This document shows positions 1-6,117 of a DNA stretch of 6,166 nt, in pieces; within the stretch, counting starts at the first letter, position 1, and the number at the start of each line of letters is the position of its first letter. The stretch comes from an uncultured Clostridium sp. (GTDB lineage Bacteria; Bacillota; Clostridia; TANB77; CAG-508): positions 1 through 6,166 of the forward strand of contig CAMMFK010000072.1 of assembly GCA_946496115.1 (NCBI GenBank), written 5' to 3'. The notes beneath the pieces were generated by a model. That model worked only from the letters and a program-made list of their open reading frames with translations. It did no database searches and was not told the DNA's origin. A program made the position numbers and the translations under genes.

Positions 1-99
1 AAATTGATTATTATCAACAAATTGAGGATTATTATTTAATTGATTATTATCCGCAAATTGAGGGGTATTATTAAATTGATTATTATCAACAAATTGAGG
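1..99 (-). repeat. 36-bp in-frame tandem repeat, about 2.75 copies visible
   Basis: Copies lie at 64-99, 28-63 and 1-27 (partial, cut by the window edge). Each 36-bp unit encodes 12 residues, PQF(V/A)DNNQ(F/L)NNx. The visible 27 bases of the leftmost copy are identical to the matching bases at 73-99. The middle copy differs, including a GTT-to-GCG (Val to Ala) codon and a Phe-to-Leu change. The period is a multiple of three, so gain or loss of units keeps the reading frame. The array may continue to the left. Confidence 0.85.
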
Positions 100-678
100 A
101 TTATTTAAATTGTCAACTTGATTATTATATTGAGTAGGTTCAAAATTTGAATTATTAATATTTGGACTCAATATAGGGTTTACGTGCATTGTTGTGTCAA
201 TAGTTTCATTTTCCATACCATTGGCATTTATATTATTATTTGTATCAGACATCACAGAACTGTCACTGTTTCCGTCAGAATTAGATTCACTCATATTAAA
301 TAAATTAATTGAATCTTCAGAAGCAGCACTAGATGATTCTTGCATATTAGAAGCACTACTTTGAGTCATATTAGAATCTTCTTGAATATTTGTAGCATCA
401 ACTTGAGAATTATTATAAGTCTCTGTACTATTAATATCCATATTATTATTACCCATATAGGCTTGATTATAAATATCATTATTTACATTTATATCTGAAC
501 CATTAAATGATGGATCTCCTAAATCAGTATTTTGAAAATAAGGATTATAATAAGGATTATCTTCAGTATTTTGAATATATGGATTCTCAACATTATTAAT
601 TTGATTATTTGCTGAATTGTTTAAATCTTGTTGGTTTGGGTTTTGTAAATTGTTGTTTAAATTTTCTTTTTCATCCAT
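1..678 (-). CDS. Asn-rich low-complexity protein, N-terminal part (runs off left edge)
   Basis: I do not recognise this protein. Reading leftward from ATG at 678, 226 codons are open to base 1 with no stop, so the C-terminus is missing. The N-terminus (MDEKENLNNN) is polar and acidic, with no signal peptide and no hydrophobic segment anywhere in the visible part. It therefore looks intrinsically disordered and probably starts in the cytoplasm. Composition is dominated by Asn, with many Gln, Ser and Asp; residues about 95-150 are Ser/Asn-rich. Residues 194-226 form a 12-residue tandem repeat of the type PQF(V/A)DNNQ(F/L)NNx. The start is supported by GAAGGGAG at 688-695, 9 bases upstream, and by a consensus-like promoter. 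Such disordered N-termini often precede a membrane or folded domain, but none is visible here. That this is a real gene is likely; its function is unknown. Confidence 0.75.
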   Translation of the reverse strand, partial: MDEKENLNNNLQNPNQQDLNNSANNQINNVENPYIQNTEDNPYYNPYFQNTDLGDPSFNGSDINVNNDIYNQAYMGNNNMDINSTETYNNSQVDATNIQEDSNMTQSSASNMQESSSAASEDSINLFNMSESNSDGNSDSSVMSDTNNNINANGMENETIDTTMHVNPILSPNINNSNFEPTQYNNQVDNLNNPQFVDNNQFNNTPQFADNNQLNNNPQFVDNNQF

Positions 679-687
679 GTTAAATTT

Positions 688-695
688 CTCCCTTC
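688..695 (-). promoter_or_regulatory. Ribosome binding site of the Asn-rich gene
   Basis: On the minus strand GAAGGGAG sits 9 bases before the ATG at 678. It is the main evidence that this ATG is the true start of the Asn-rich open frame. Confidence 0.7.
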
Positions 696-710
696 GTTTA
701 AATTAAAATA

Positions 711-739
711 ATTATAAAATAAAAAATTAAATTATACAA
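711..739 (-). promoter_or_regulatory. Sigma-A-type promoter of the Asn-rich gene
   Basis: On the minus strand TTGTAT (734-739) and TATAAT (711-716) are separated by exactly 17 bases. The predicted transcription start is near 704, giving a leader of about 25 bases that contains the SD. It lies just beyond the asd terminator, so the Asn-rich gene is probably transcribed independently of asd. The spacing and both hexamers match the promoter of the membrane-protein gene at the right end of the window. Confidence 0.7.
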
Positions 740-754
740 TAAAATTTGGAAAAA

Positions 755-784
755 AATTTAAAAATAGAGGAGATGTCTCCTCTA
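755..784 (-). terminator. Intrinsic terminator of asd
   Basis: Bases 765-784 form a perfect inverted repeat (TAGAGGAG/CTCCTCTA around a short loop). On the minus strand it is followed by ATTTTTAAATTTTTTT, a U-rich tract. It begins 14 bases after the asd stop codon. Read on the plus strand, the stem is followed by A-rich sequence, so it acts in the minus direction only. Confidence 0.85.
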
Positions 785-798
785 AAATAGATATTAAC

Positions 799-1836
799 TT
801 ATGATTTTAGTTCAATTAATTTTTCTACTATTTGAACAGCATTTGAAGCGGCACCTTTTCTAATATTATCCGCAACGCACCAAAAATTTAAACAGTTTGG
901 TATACTAAAATCTCTTCTAATTCTTCCAACTAAAACATTATCTTGACCCGTAGCATTTGTATCTATAGGATATTTTTCGGATTTTATGTCATCAATTATA
1001 GTAATTCCCTGAGCATTGGCTAATATATTTTTTAATTCATTTAATTCAAAATCATTTTCAAATTCAACATTTATGCTTTCACTATGAGAATTAAAAACTG
1101 GGACTCTTACAGTAGTAGCTGTTATAGCTAGCTTTGGCTTACCTAGAATTTTTCTAGTCTCATTAATCATTTTCATTTCTTCTTTTGTGTATCCATTATC
1201 TAAAAACACATCGATATGGGGTAAACAATTGTTAAAAATAGGATAAGGAAATTTTTTTAATTCATAACTATTAGTATCAGCTATGTTAATATTTGAAGTT
1301 TCTTTGAAATTTTTTATACCATTTTCTAAATCGTAAATTCCATCTCTGCCAGCACCAGAAACCGCTTGATATGTAGAATAAACAATTCTTTTTATTTTAT
1401 ATTTTTCATCCAAAGGTTTTAATGCGACTACAGCTTGTATTGTAGAGCAATTAGGGTTAGCTATAATACCATGGTTATTCTTAATTTCTTCAGGGTTAAC
1501 CTCAGGCACTATTAAGGGAACATCTTTATCCATACGAAAAGCACTGCTATTATCTACAACAATGCATCCATGAGAAGCGGCAATTGGTGAATATTTTTTG
1601 GAGGTTGTGGCTCCAGCGGAAAATATAGCAAAGTCAAAACCTTCATCAAAAGAATGTTCATTTAATTCTTTTACAATAAATTCCTTTCCTAAAAAATTAA
1701 TTTTTGTTCCGGCAGATTTTTTAGAAGCGAAAAGAGTGTATTCAGAAATTGGCAAATTTTTTTCTTCTAAAACTTTTAAAGCTGTCCTTCCAACAACTCC
1801 AGTAGCGCCGACTACTGCTAATTTAAAATTATTCAT
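799..1836 (-). CDS. asd: Aspartate-semialdehyde dehydrogenase
   Basis: This cytoplasmic enzyme reduces L-aspartyl-4-phosphate with NADPH to aspartate semialdehyde, the branch point for lysine/diaminopimelate, threonine and methionine synthesis. The protein is 345 residues, normal for the family. Visible motifs: the N-terminal nucleotide-binding GATGVVG (10-16), the phosphate-binding FRMD region (Arg101), catalytic Cys130 in NPNCST, Gln157 followed by SGAG (160-163), Arg244 in VRVPVF, and catalytic His251 in NSHSES. All expected active-site residues are present. The start was placed at the second Met because GAGAGG lies 6 bases upstream of it, whereas the ATG at 1854 has no SD; that longer version would add MKERLF. 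It appears to be a single-gene transcript ended by the 755-784 hairpin. I see no lysine riboswitch or T-box upstream and no reliable promoter. Confidence 0.96.
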   Translation of the reverse strand: MNNFKLAVVGATGVVGRTALKVLEEKNLPISEYTLFASKKSAGTKINFLGKEFIVKELNEHSFDEGFDFAIFSAGATTSKKYSPIAASHGCIVVDNSSAFRMDKDVPLIVPEVNPEEIKNNHGIIANPNCSTIQAVVALKPLDEKYKIKRIVYSTYQAVSGAGRDGIYDLENGIKNFKETSNINIADTNSYELKKFPYPIFNNCLPHIDVFLDNGYTKEEMKMINETRKILGKPKLAITATTVRVPVFNSHSESINVEFENDFELNELKNILANAQGITIIDDIKSEKYPIDTNATGQDNVLVGRIRRDFSIPNCLNFWCVADNIRKGAASNAVQIVEKLIELKS

Positions 1837-1842
1837 AAATAA

Positions 1843-1848
1843 CCTCTC
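1843..1848 (-). promoter_or_regulatory. Ribosome binding site deciding the asd start
   Basis: On the minus strand GAGAGG lies 6 bases before the ATG at 1836. It falls inside the coding sequence that would result from using the ATG at 1854, which has only AT-rich sequence upstream. This favours the 345-residue form. Confidence 0.65.
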
Positions 1849-2015
1849 TTTCATAAATTACATAATTATAAATTTAGTATTAGCTTTTAATTTAGGAGTA
1901 AATTTAAGTAGTAATCACTTAGAAGTAAAACTCTTATAACTATAATATGCAATTTATTTTGGAGTATTGATAAATTATATAATTATATAAAATATTCATT
2001 ATTATTATATAATAA

Positions 2016-2234
2016 ATTATTGCTAAATTAAATATAGCTAAGTTACAATTCAAAACTTTAATTTTATTTTGTCACAAAATTCATGGAGATGCTAGAAAAA
2101 TTAGACCAGTTGTAACTTTAAGTTCAAATATAAAAATATATGGAGGCGATGGTAGCGAAGAACATCCATATCAACTTTCAAAATTTAATTCTATTAATAA
2201 AATCTTAAATTCCTTGAAAAAAAATATTCATTAG
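2016..2234 (+). pseudogene. Start-less C-terminal remnant of an RPVV...GGDG...PY-type protein
   Basis: This frame is open from 2016 to the TAG at 2232-2234, but it has no ATG, GTG or TTG and no SD. The part at 2085-2177 reads as the end of a protein: RPVVTLSSNIKIYGGDG, then SEEHPYQL. The pattern RPVxxLxSxVxIxGGDGT...NPYxL is one I associate with the C-terminal tail of large, poorly characterised Firmicutes proteins, some annotated as prepilin-like or DUF-containing. That association is from memory. The upstream part (2016-2084) shows no clear relation and is AT-rich, so the rest of the gene was probably deleted. About 18 further residues (SKFNSINK...) follow before the stop and may be read-through of a lost stop. 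It lies between asd and the hydrolase gene and is not obviously linked to either. Confidence 0.6.
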
Positions 2235-2244
2235 TATATAATTT

Positions 2245-2274
2245 TTGAAAATAAGGAAAGAATTATAATATAAA
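2245..2274 (+). promoter_or_regulatory. Tentative promoter upstream of the hydrolase gene
   Basis: TTGAAA (2245-2250) and TATAAA (2269-2274) are 18 bases apart. A TATAAT at 2264-2269 overlaps the second element but would give only 13 bases of spacing. It would produce a leader of about 100 bases before the ATG at 2379. The surroundings are so AT-rich that such matches are expected by chance, so this is a weak call. Confidence 0.3.
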
Positions 2275-2378
2275 CTTATTTAAATAGGATTTAAAATGGA
2301 AAGGTAAGGATATAATTATAAGACTTAAAAAATGATACAATTAAATTTTAGAAGTATAATTATTATCCAAGGTATTTT

Positions 2379-3278
2379 ATGCAAATAGAAAAAGTTTATT
2401 TTAATTCAGTAGATAACTTAAACTTAATAGGATTATTACATACTCCAAAAAAGAAAACTGAAACAGTAGTTATATCAATTCACGGCATCACAAGTAATTG
2501 CCTCAAGAGAAGAGATGACATTTTGGCACAAAAATGCACTGATTTAGGAATTGCATATTTTTGTTTTAATAATAGAGGTCATGAGATAATATGTAGTTAT
2601 GGCAGAATAGAAGATAACGACATGCATTTTTATGGTTCAGGTGCAGAGAGCATATATGACTCATATTTTGATATAAAAGGTGCGATGTTAGAAATGCAAA
2701 AGCGAGGATATAGTAAGATTATTCTCCAAGGGCATAGCATGGGTTGTACAAAAACAGTGTATACTTATAACGAATTTTTAAACAATAATGAAACTACGAT
2801 GCTAGGAGCAATAACAGGAGTTATTTTACTTTCAATGGTAGATGTACCAACAGCTCTAAAGCAAGTTTTAGGCAAAGATTATAAAAAAATTATTTCATAT
2901 TTTGAATTGCTTAAAAAGAGAGGTAAAGGAGATAGACTTGTTGTATTAGATGCATCTACTCCGCCAGTAAGACCAAATACTATATTAGAATATGCTGAAA
3001 ATAACAAAAAAATAGACTTTGCAAAGTTTGGAGATAATAGAACTACATTCAAAGAGCTAAATAATATAAAAGTACCGTTATTTATGAGATGGGGCAATAT
3101 AAATGAACTTATTTTTCAAGGTGCAGATGAATTAGCTCAAAAACTTAATGAAAAAATTAAAAATGAAAATAGAGACATTTCATATATAGCAGGTGCAAAT
3201 CATAACTATACTGGAAAAGAAGAAGAACTTGGTGATCAAATAATTAGCTTCATCAAGAAAAATAGGCTACAATCGTAA
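2379..3278 (+). CDS. Alpha/beta-fold hydrolase with GHSMG nucleophile elbow
   Basis: This is a 299-residue cytoplasmic alpha/beta hydrolase with no signal peptide or membrane segment. Visible landmarks in order: strand plus oxyanion-hole HG (VISIHG, 31-36), NNRGHE (64-69), the nucleophile elbow GHSMG (118-122, Ser120), a following strand VILLSMVDVP (148-157), and His275 in AGANHNY, the expected catalytic histidine. The usual acid position after the penultimate strand reads RWGNINELI (237-245). Asn242 sits where families with a G..DE motif carry Asp, so the acid may be Glu243 or Asp155. The overall layout resembles DUF1749/UPF0613-like hydrolases, but the substrate cannot be told. AAGG lies 6 bases before the ATG. 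It precedes the transketolase genes on the same strand with an 82-base gap, so co-transcription is possible but not shown. Confidence 0.88.
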   Translation: MQIEKVYFNSVDNLNLIGLLHTPKKKTETVVISIHGITSNCLKRRDDILAQKCTDLGIAYFCFNNRGHEIICSYGRIEDNDMHFYGSGAESIYDSYFDIKGAMLEMQKRGYSKIILQGHSMGCTKTVYTYNEFLNNNETTMLGAITGVILLSMVDVPTALKQVLGKDYKKIISYFELLKKRGKGDRLVVLDASTPPVRPNTILEYAENNKKIDFAKFGDNRTTFKELNNIKVPLFMRWGNINELIFQGADELAQKLNEKIKNENRDISYIAGANHNYTGKEEELGDQIISFIKKNRLQS

Positions 3279-3281
3279 ATT

Positions 3282-3305
3282 AATACTTTTATAATTTAAA
3301 GTATT
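3282..3305 (+). other. AT-rich inverted repeat between hydrolase and transketolase genes
   Basis: AATACTTT (3282-3289) and AAAGTATT (3298-3305) are perfect 8-bp inverted arms around an 8-base loop, starting 4 bases after the hydrolase stop codon. Only one G-C pair is present, and the sequence that follows (GAATTTTATTG) is a poor U-tract. It may be a weak or partial terminator or an mRNA-end hairpin. Confidence 0.3.
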
Positions 3306-3342
3306 GAATTTTATTGAAAGCAATAAAATAAGATTAAACCAA

Positions 3343-3350
3343 AGAAAGGA
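3343..3350 (+). promoter_or_regulatory. Ribosome binding site deciding the transketolase N-half start
   Basis: AGAAAGGA ends 10 bases before the ATG at 3361, a slightly long but workable spacing. The alternative TTG start at 3304 would add 19 residues unlike the family and has no SD, so 3361 is preferred. Confidence 0.65.
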
Positions 3351-3360
3351 ATTTTTTATT

Positions 3361-4236
3361 ATGAAAATTACAAAAATTGAAGCACTAGAGAAAATAGCAA
3401 ACAGAATAAGAATGGATATTATAACAGAAGTATATTATGCGAAATCAGGTCATCCTGGAGGTTCTTTGTCTATTGCAGATATAATGGCTGTTTTGTATTT
3501 TAATGAAATGAATATTAGTGAAGATGATCCAAATAATGAGTCAAGAGATAGATTAGTTTTATCTAAAGGTCATGCTTCAGCAGCACTTTATGCAGCTTTA
3601 GCAGAAAAAGGATTCTTTTCAAAAGAGGATTTATTGACTTTTAGAAATATAAATAGTAATTTACAAGGACATCCAGATATGACTAAAGTTAAAGGAGTGG
3701 ATATGACAACAGGTTCTCTTGGACAAGGTTTGTCAATTGCAAATGGTATGGCGTTAGCTTCAAAAATGGATTCTATGGGATACAGAGTATATTGTATTTT
3801 AGGAGATGGCGAATTAGATGAAGGACAAGTTTGGGAAGCTGCTATGACATCAAGCAAATATAAGTTGGACAATTTGTGTACCATTATTGATTGCAATGGA
3901 CTTCAACTTACTGGCAGTACAGATGAAATTAAAGGGTTAAATGTAGAAGATATTGAGCAAAAATTTAGAAGTTTTGGTTTTAATACAATAACTATTAATG
4001 GTAATGATATATTTTCTATACTAAATGCCTTTGGTGTTGCTGATATGACAAAGGATAAACCATCAGTAATTCTTGCAAAAACGGTTAAAGGAAAAGGAAT
4101 ATCTTTCATGGAAAAGGATGTAAATTGGCACGGAAAGGCACCAAATGATGAAGAATATCAAAAGGCGATTGATGAACTTGTAGAACGAGAAAAAGAGATT
4201 GATAGTAAAATGGTAAATGTAATAAACGAAAAATAA
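3361..4236 (+). CDS. tkt: Transketolase, N-terminal subunit (split enzyme)
   Basis: This is the thiamine-diphosphate (ThDP) pyrophosphate-binding half of a two-polypeptide transketolase, 291 residues long. With its partner it moves two-carbon ketol units between sugar phosphates in the non-oxidative pentose-phosphate pathway, in the cytoplasm. Visible motifs: SGHPGGSLS (29-37), where His31 is a substrate/cofactor histidine; KGHAS (69-73); TGSLGQGLS (117-125); the ThDP/Mg signature GDGELDEGQ (148-156), closed by DCNG with Asn179; and WHGKAP (256-261). The ATG at 3361 was chosen because the protein then begins directly with the conserved helix and has an SD. The C-half follows after 63 bases and the two form one unit. 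Related split enzymes include apulose-4-phosphate transketolase subunits, so the exact sugar substrate is not certain. Confidence 0.95.
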   Translation: MKITKIEALEKIANRIRMDIITEVYYAKSGHPGGSLSIADIMAVLYFNEMNISEDDPNNESRDRLVLSKGHASAALYAALAEKGFFSKEDLLTFRNINSNLQGHPDMTKVKGVDMTTGSLGQGLSIANGMALASKMDSMGYRVYCILGDGELDEGQVWEAAMTSSKYKLDNLCTIIDCNGLQLTGSTDEIKGLNVEDIEQKFRSFGFNTITINGNDIFSILNAFGVADMTKDKPSVILAKTVKGKGISFMEKDVNWHGKAPNDEEYQKAIDELVEREKEIDSKMVNVINEK

Positions 4237-4299
4237 ATATATTATATTAAGAAAAAAATATAAAAATAAATCTTTGGAATAAGATAGAAAGAGGAAACT

Positions 4300-5220
4300 A
4301 TGGAAAAAGAAGCAACAAGAGAAAGTTTTGGAAGGGCTTTAGAAGAGCTTGGAATGGAAAATAAAAAAGTAGTTGTTTTAGATGCAGACCTTTATAATTC
4401 AACAAAAACAGAATATTTTAAGGAAAAATATCCAAATAGGTTTGTAAATGTTGGAATTGCTGAAGCGGATATGATTGGAACAGCGGCAGGACTTGCTACT
4501 TGCGGTAAAATACCTTATGCAAGTACATTTGCAGCTTTTGCTACAGGTAGAGTTTATGACCAAATAAGGGTTAGCATTTCATATCCAAAGTTAAATGTAA
4601 AAATATGTGCAACTCATGCAGGCATTACTGTAGGAGAAGATGGTGCAACACATCAAATGATGGAAGACATTAATTTGATGAGAGGCTTGCCTAATATGGT
4701 AGTTATGTCCACATCAGACGATATGGAAACAAGGTGGGCAGTAAAAGAAATAGCAAAATATAATGGACCTGTATATTTAAGACTTTCAAGATACAGAGTT
4801 CCAAGAATTTATGATGAAAAAACAAAGTTTGAAATAGGTAAAGGAATTCAAATAGGTAATGGAACAGACGCTACCATTTTTGCAACAGGAGTCACAGTGT
4901 CAGAGGCTATAGAGGCACAAAAAATATTAAAAGACCAAGGTGTAAATGTAAGAGTGGTAGATATTCATACAATTAAGCCTATAGATAAAGAATTAATTAT
5001 TAAATGTGCAAAGGAAACTAAAAATTTAATTTCTGTAGAAGATCATAGTGTCATAGGAGGACTAGGAACAGCAATAAGTGAAATTTTAACAGATAATTAT
5101 CCAAAAAAATTAGTTAGAATGGGAATTGATGATATATTTGGTAGGTCAGGAAGAGCAGAAGATTTGATGAAATATTATGGTATAGATAAAAATGCAATTG
5201 TAGAAGAATTTATTGATTAA
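4300..5220 (+). CDS. tkt: Transketolase, C-terminal subunit (split enzyme)
   Basis: This 306-residue protein supplies the pyrimidine-binding and C-terminal domains that complete the transketolase active site with the upstream subunit. Visible features: FVNVGIAEADMIGTAAGLA (48-66), in which Glu55 is the glutamate that activates the ThDP aminopyrimidine; FAAFATGRVYDQIR (77-90), the aromatic pocket; THAGITVGEDGATHQ (105-119); RLSR (161-164); and, in the C-terminal domain, EDHSVIGGLG (247-256) and FGRSG (280-284). AGAGGAA lies 4-5 bases before the ATG, a strong SD. It overlaps nothing and ends 61 bases before the minus-strand terminator of the converging gene. No clear plus-strand terminator follows; only weak hairpins lie at 5227-5243 and 5252-5267. 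DXP-synthase-like and apulose-type split transketolases share this architecture, so the substrate is inferred. Confidence 0.95.
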   Translation: MEKEATRESFGRALEELGMENKKVVVLDADLYNSTKTEYFKEKYPNRFVNVGIAEADMIGTAAGLATCGKIPYASTFAAFATGRVYDQIRVSISYPKLNVKICATHAGITVGEDGATHQMMEDINLMRGLPNMVVMSTSDDMETRWAVKEIAKYNGPVYLRLSRYRVPRIYDEKTKFEIGKGIQIGNGTDATIFATGVTVSEAIEAQKILKDQGVNVRVVDIHTIKPIDKELIIKCAKETKNLISVEDHSVIGGLGTAISEILTDNYPKKLVRMGIDDIFGRSGRAEDLMKYYGIDKNAIVEEFID

Positions 5221-5251
5221 TAAAATAGAAAAAACAATTTTCTGTGTACTG

Positions 5252-5267
5252 ATACTTGGAAAAGTAT
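5252..5267 (+). terminator. Weak candidate hairpin after the transketolase genes
   Basis: ATACTT (5252-5257) and AAGTAT (5262-5267) form a 6-bp stem around GGAA, followed by only a short AT stretch (ATTCAAC). A second weak stem, AGAAAA/TTTTCT, lies at 5227-5243. Neither has a good U-tract, so termination of the plus-strand transcript here is uncertain. Confidence 0.2.
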
Positions 5268-5275
5268 ATTCAACT

Positions 5276-5305
5276 AAAAACTCCTGAACCATAGTGGCTC
5301 AGGAG
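5276..5305 (-). terminator. Intrinsic terminator of the membrane-protein gene
   Basis: On the minus strand CTCCTGAGCC and GGTTCAGGAG pair as a 10-bp stem with one G-U wobble around a 5-base loop. TTTTT (5276-5280) follows immediately. It starts 6 bases after the stop codon. On the plus strand the wobble becomes an A-C mismatch and no U-tract follows, so it is specific to the minus direction. Confidence 0.88.
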
Positions 5306-5311
5306 AAAGAT

Positions 5312-5983
5312 TTATGATATGATTTTTAAAATGAAACGGACAATAAGAACTATTATGAGCATTAGTAAAAAATGTGCAAATGCTAGTTCTATTAGGTAAA
5401 CGCCAACAAAACAAGTAACAATAAAGCAGAAAAACTTTGCAATACCGTCAATGCATATATGGCTTTGAAAGAGGCATCTTATTAAGATTTCAAACAGAAA
5501 TAGTACTTCGATAATCACAGCAGGATTAAGTAATATTAGCAAAGGAATAAAGATAACTAAATAAAGTATTTCTTTGAAATAGCTAATATCCATAAATTGA
5601 CTAATGATATGTATTGCAATCAATAAAACTGCAATGTTAAAAAATGAATGTGATAATATTATGGTGTAAATATTCAAACTATTTATCCACAGAACTATTA
5701 TAATTGAAAGCAATAATCCCAATAGACCTAACCGTACAAATAGTTTATACATAAGGTAAAGTGTAATTATAATAAATACTATTGCAGTGTAATTCTTTAT
5801 ACCAAATATAAAATAGATGAATTTTGTCAATGCATAGTAGCACAGGAAAACTATAACAGGTTGATTTAAATATGCATTTGAAGTGTTGAATGTTCGGTAG
5901 CCAACTAATGCACAGGCGGATAAGATGCCAATTTGCAGTATTTGCGGTAAAAAGCCAAGATAATAAAGCATATCCGAAAACAT
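5312..5983 (-). CDS. Hydrophobic multi-pass membrane protein of unknown function
   Basis: I do not recognise this protein. It has 223 residues, is almost entirely hydrophobic, and shows about seven or eight likely membrane segments, roughly at 12-30, 42-62, 65-80, 83-101, 104-127, 138-168, 182-202 and 203-222. Loops are very short and carry few charges, for example KFIYF, LFVRLG, SYFKEIL and LIRC. There is no catalytic or transporter signature I can name. The start was set at 5983 because AAGGAGGA (5991-5998) lies 7-8 bases upstream; the longer ATG at 6013 would add MICCFKEDLY, which is translated from the SD region itself. The strong SD, promoter and terminator make it a well-formed single-gene unit, converging on the transketolase genes. 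It could belong to a small integral membrane family such as permease or accessory subunits. Confidence 0.8.
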   Translation of the reverse strand: MFSDMLYYLGFLPQILQIGILSACALVGYRTFNTSNAYLNQPVIVFLCYYALTKFIYFIFGIKNYTAIVFIIITLYLMYKLFVRLGLLGLLLSIIIVLWINSLNIYTIILSHSFFNIAVLLIAIHIISQFMDISYFKEILYLVIFIPLLILLNPAVIIEVLFLFEILIRCLFQSHICIDGIAKFFCFIVTCFVGVYLIELAFAHFLLMLIIVLIVRFILKIIS

Positions 5984-5990
5984 ATATAAG

Positions 5991-5998
5991 TCCTCCTT
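5991..5998 (-). promoter_or_regulatory. Near-perfect ribosome binding site of the membrane-protein gene
   Basis: On the minus strand AAGGAGGA lies 7 bases before the ATG at 5983. It is the strongest SD in the window and decides between the starts at 5983 and 6013. Confidence 0.88.
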
Positions 5999-6040
5999 AA
6001 AGCAGCATATCACAAATCTTTTATATATAAATATAGAAAT

Positions 6041-6069
6041 ATTATATCATAGAATTGTTAATAATACAA
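6041..6069 (-). promoter_or_regulatory. Sigma-A-type promoter of the membrane-protein gene
   Basis: On the minus strand TTGTAT (6064-6069) and TATAAT (6041-6046) are 17 bases apart, and the -10 is preceded by TGA, giving an extended -10 (TGnTATAAT). Transcription should start near 6034, leaving a leader of about 50 bases. Confidence 0.78.
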
Positions 6070-6117
6070 ATTAATATTTATCTTTTTTATTTTAAAATAA
6101 AAAAATTTAAGAAAATA

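Noticed and set aside
1..108. CRISPR-like array
   Set aside because: The units are contiguous with no unique spacers, and they are in frame within a coding sequence.
1904..1920. TAAGT/ACTTA inverted repeat upstream of asd as an operator
   Set aside because: Only five base pairs around a seven-base spacer; expected by chance in such AT-rich sequence.
1598..1939. Plus-strand open frame of 113 codons
   Set aside because: It is antisense to the N-terminal part of asd, has no SD, and its translation shows no family features.
1837..2000. Lysine riboswitch or T-box leader for asd
   Set aside because: I see none of the conserved riboswitch or T-box core sequence and no terminator/antiterminator pair between the asd start and the gene remnant.
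2355..2360. TATAAT just upstream of the hydrolase ATG
   Set aside because: It has no acceptable -35 at 16-18 bases, and it would start transcription almost on top of the SD.
2332..2388. 18-codon open frame overlapping the hydrolase start, a possible leader peptide
   Set aside because: There is no SD before its ATG, and the peptide has no run of regulatory codons; AT-rich chance ORF.
2879..3097. Minus-strand open frame of 72 codons
   Set aside because: It lies wholly antisense to the hydrolase gene and has no supporting signals.
3588..4109. Two minus-strand open frames (3588-3896 and 3903-4109)
   Set aside because: Both are antisense to the conserved transketolase N-half and reflect its codon pattern.
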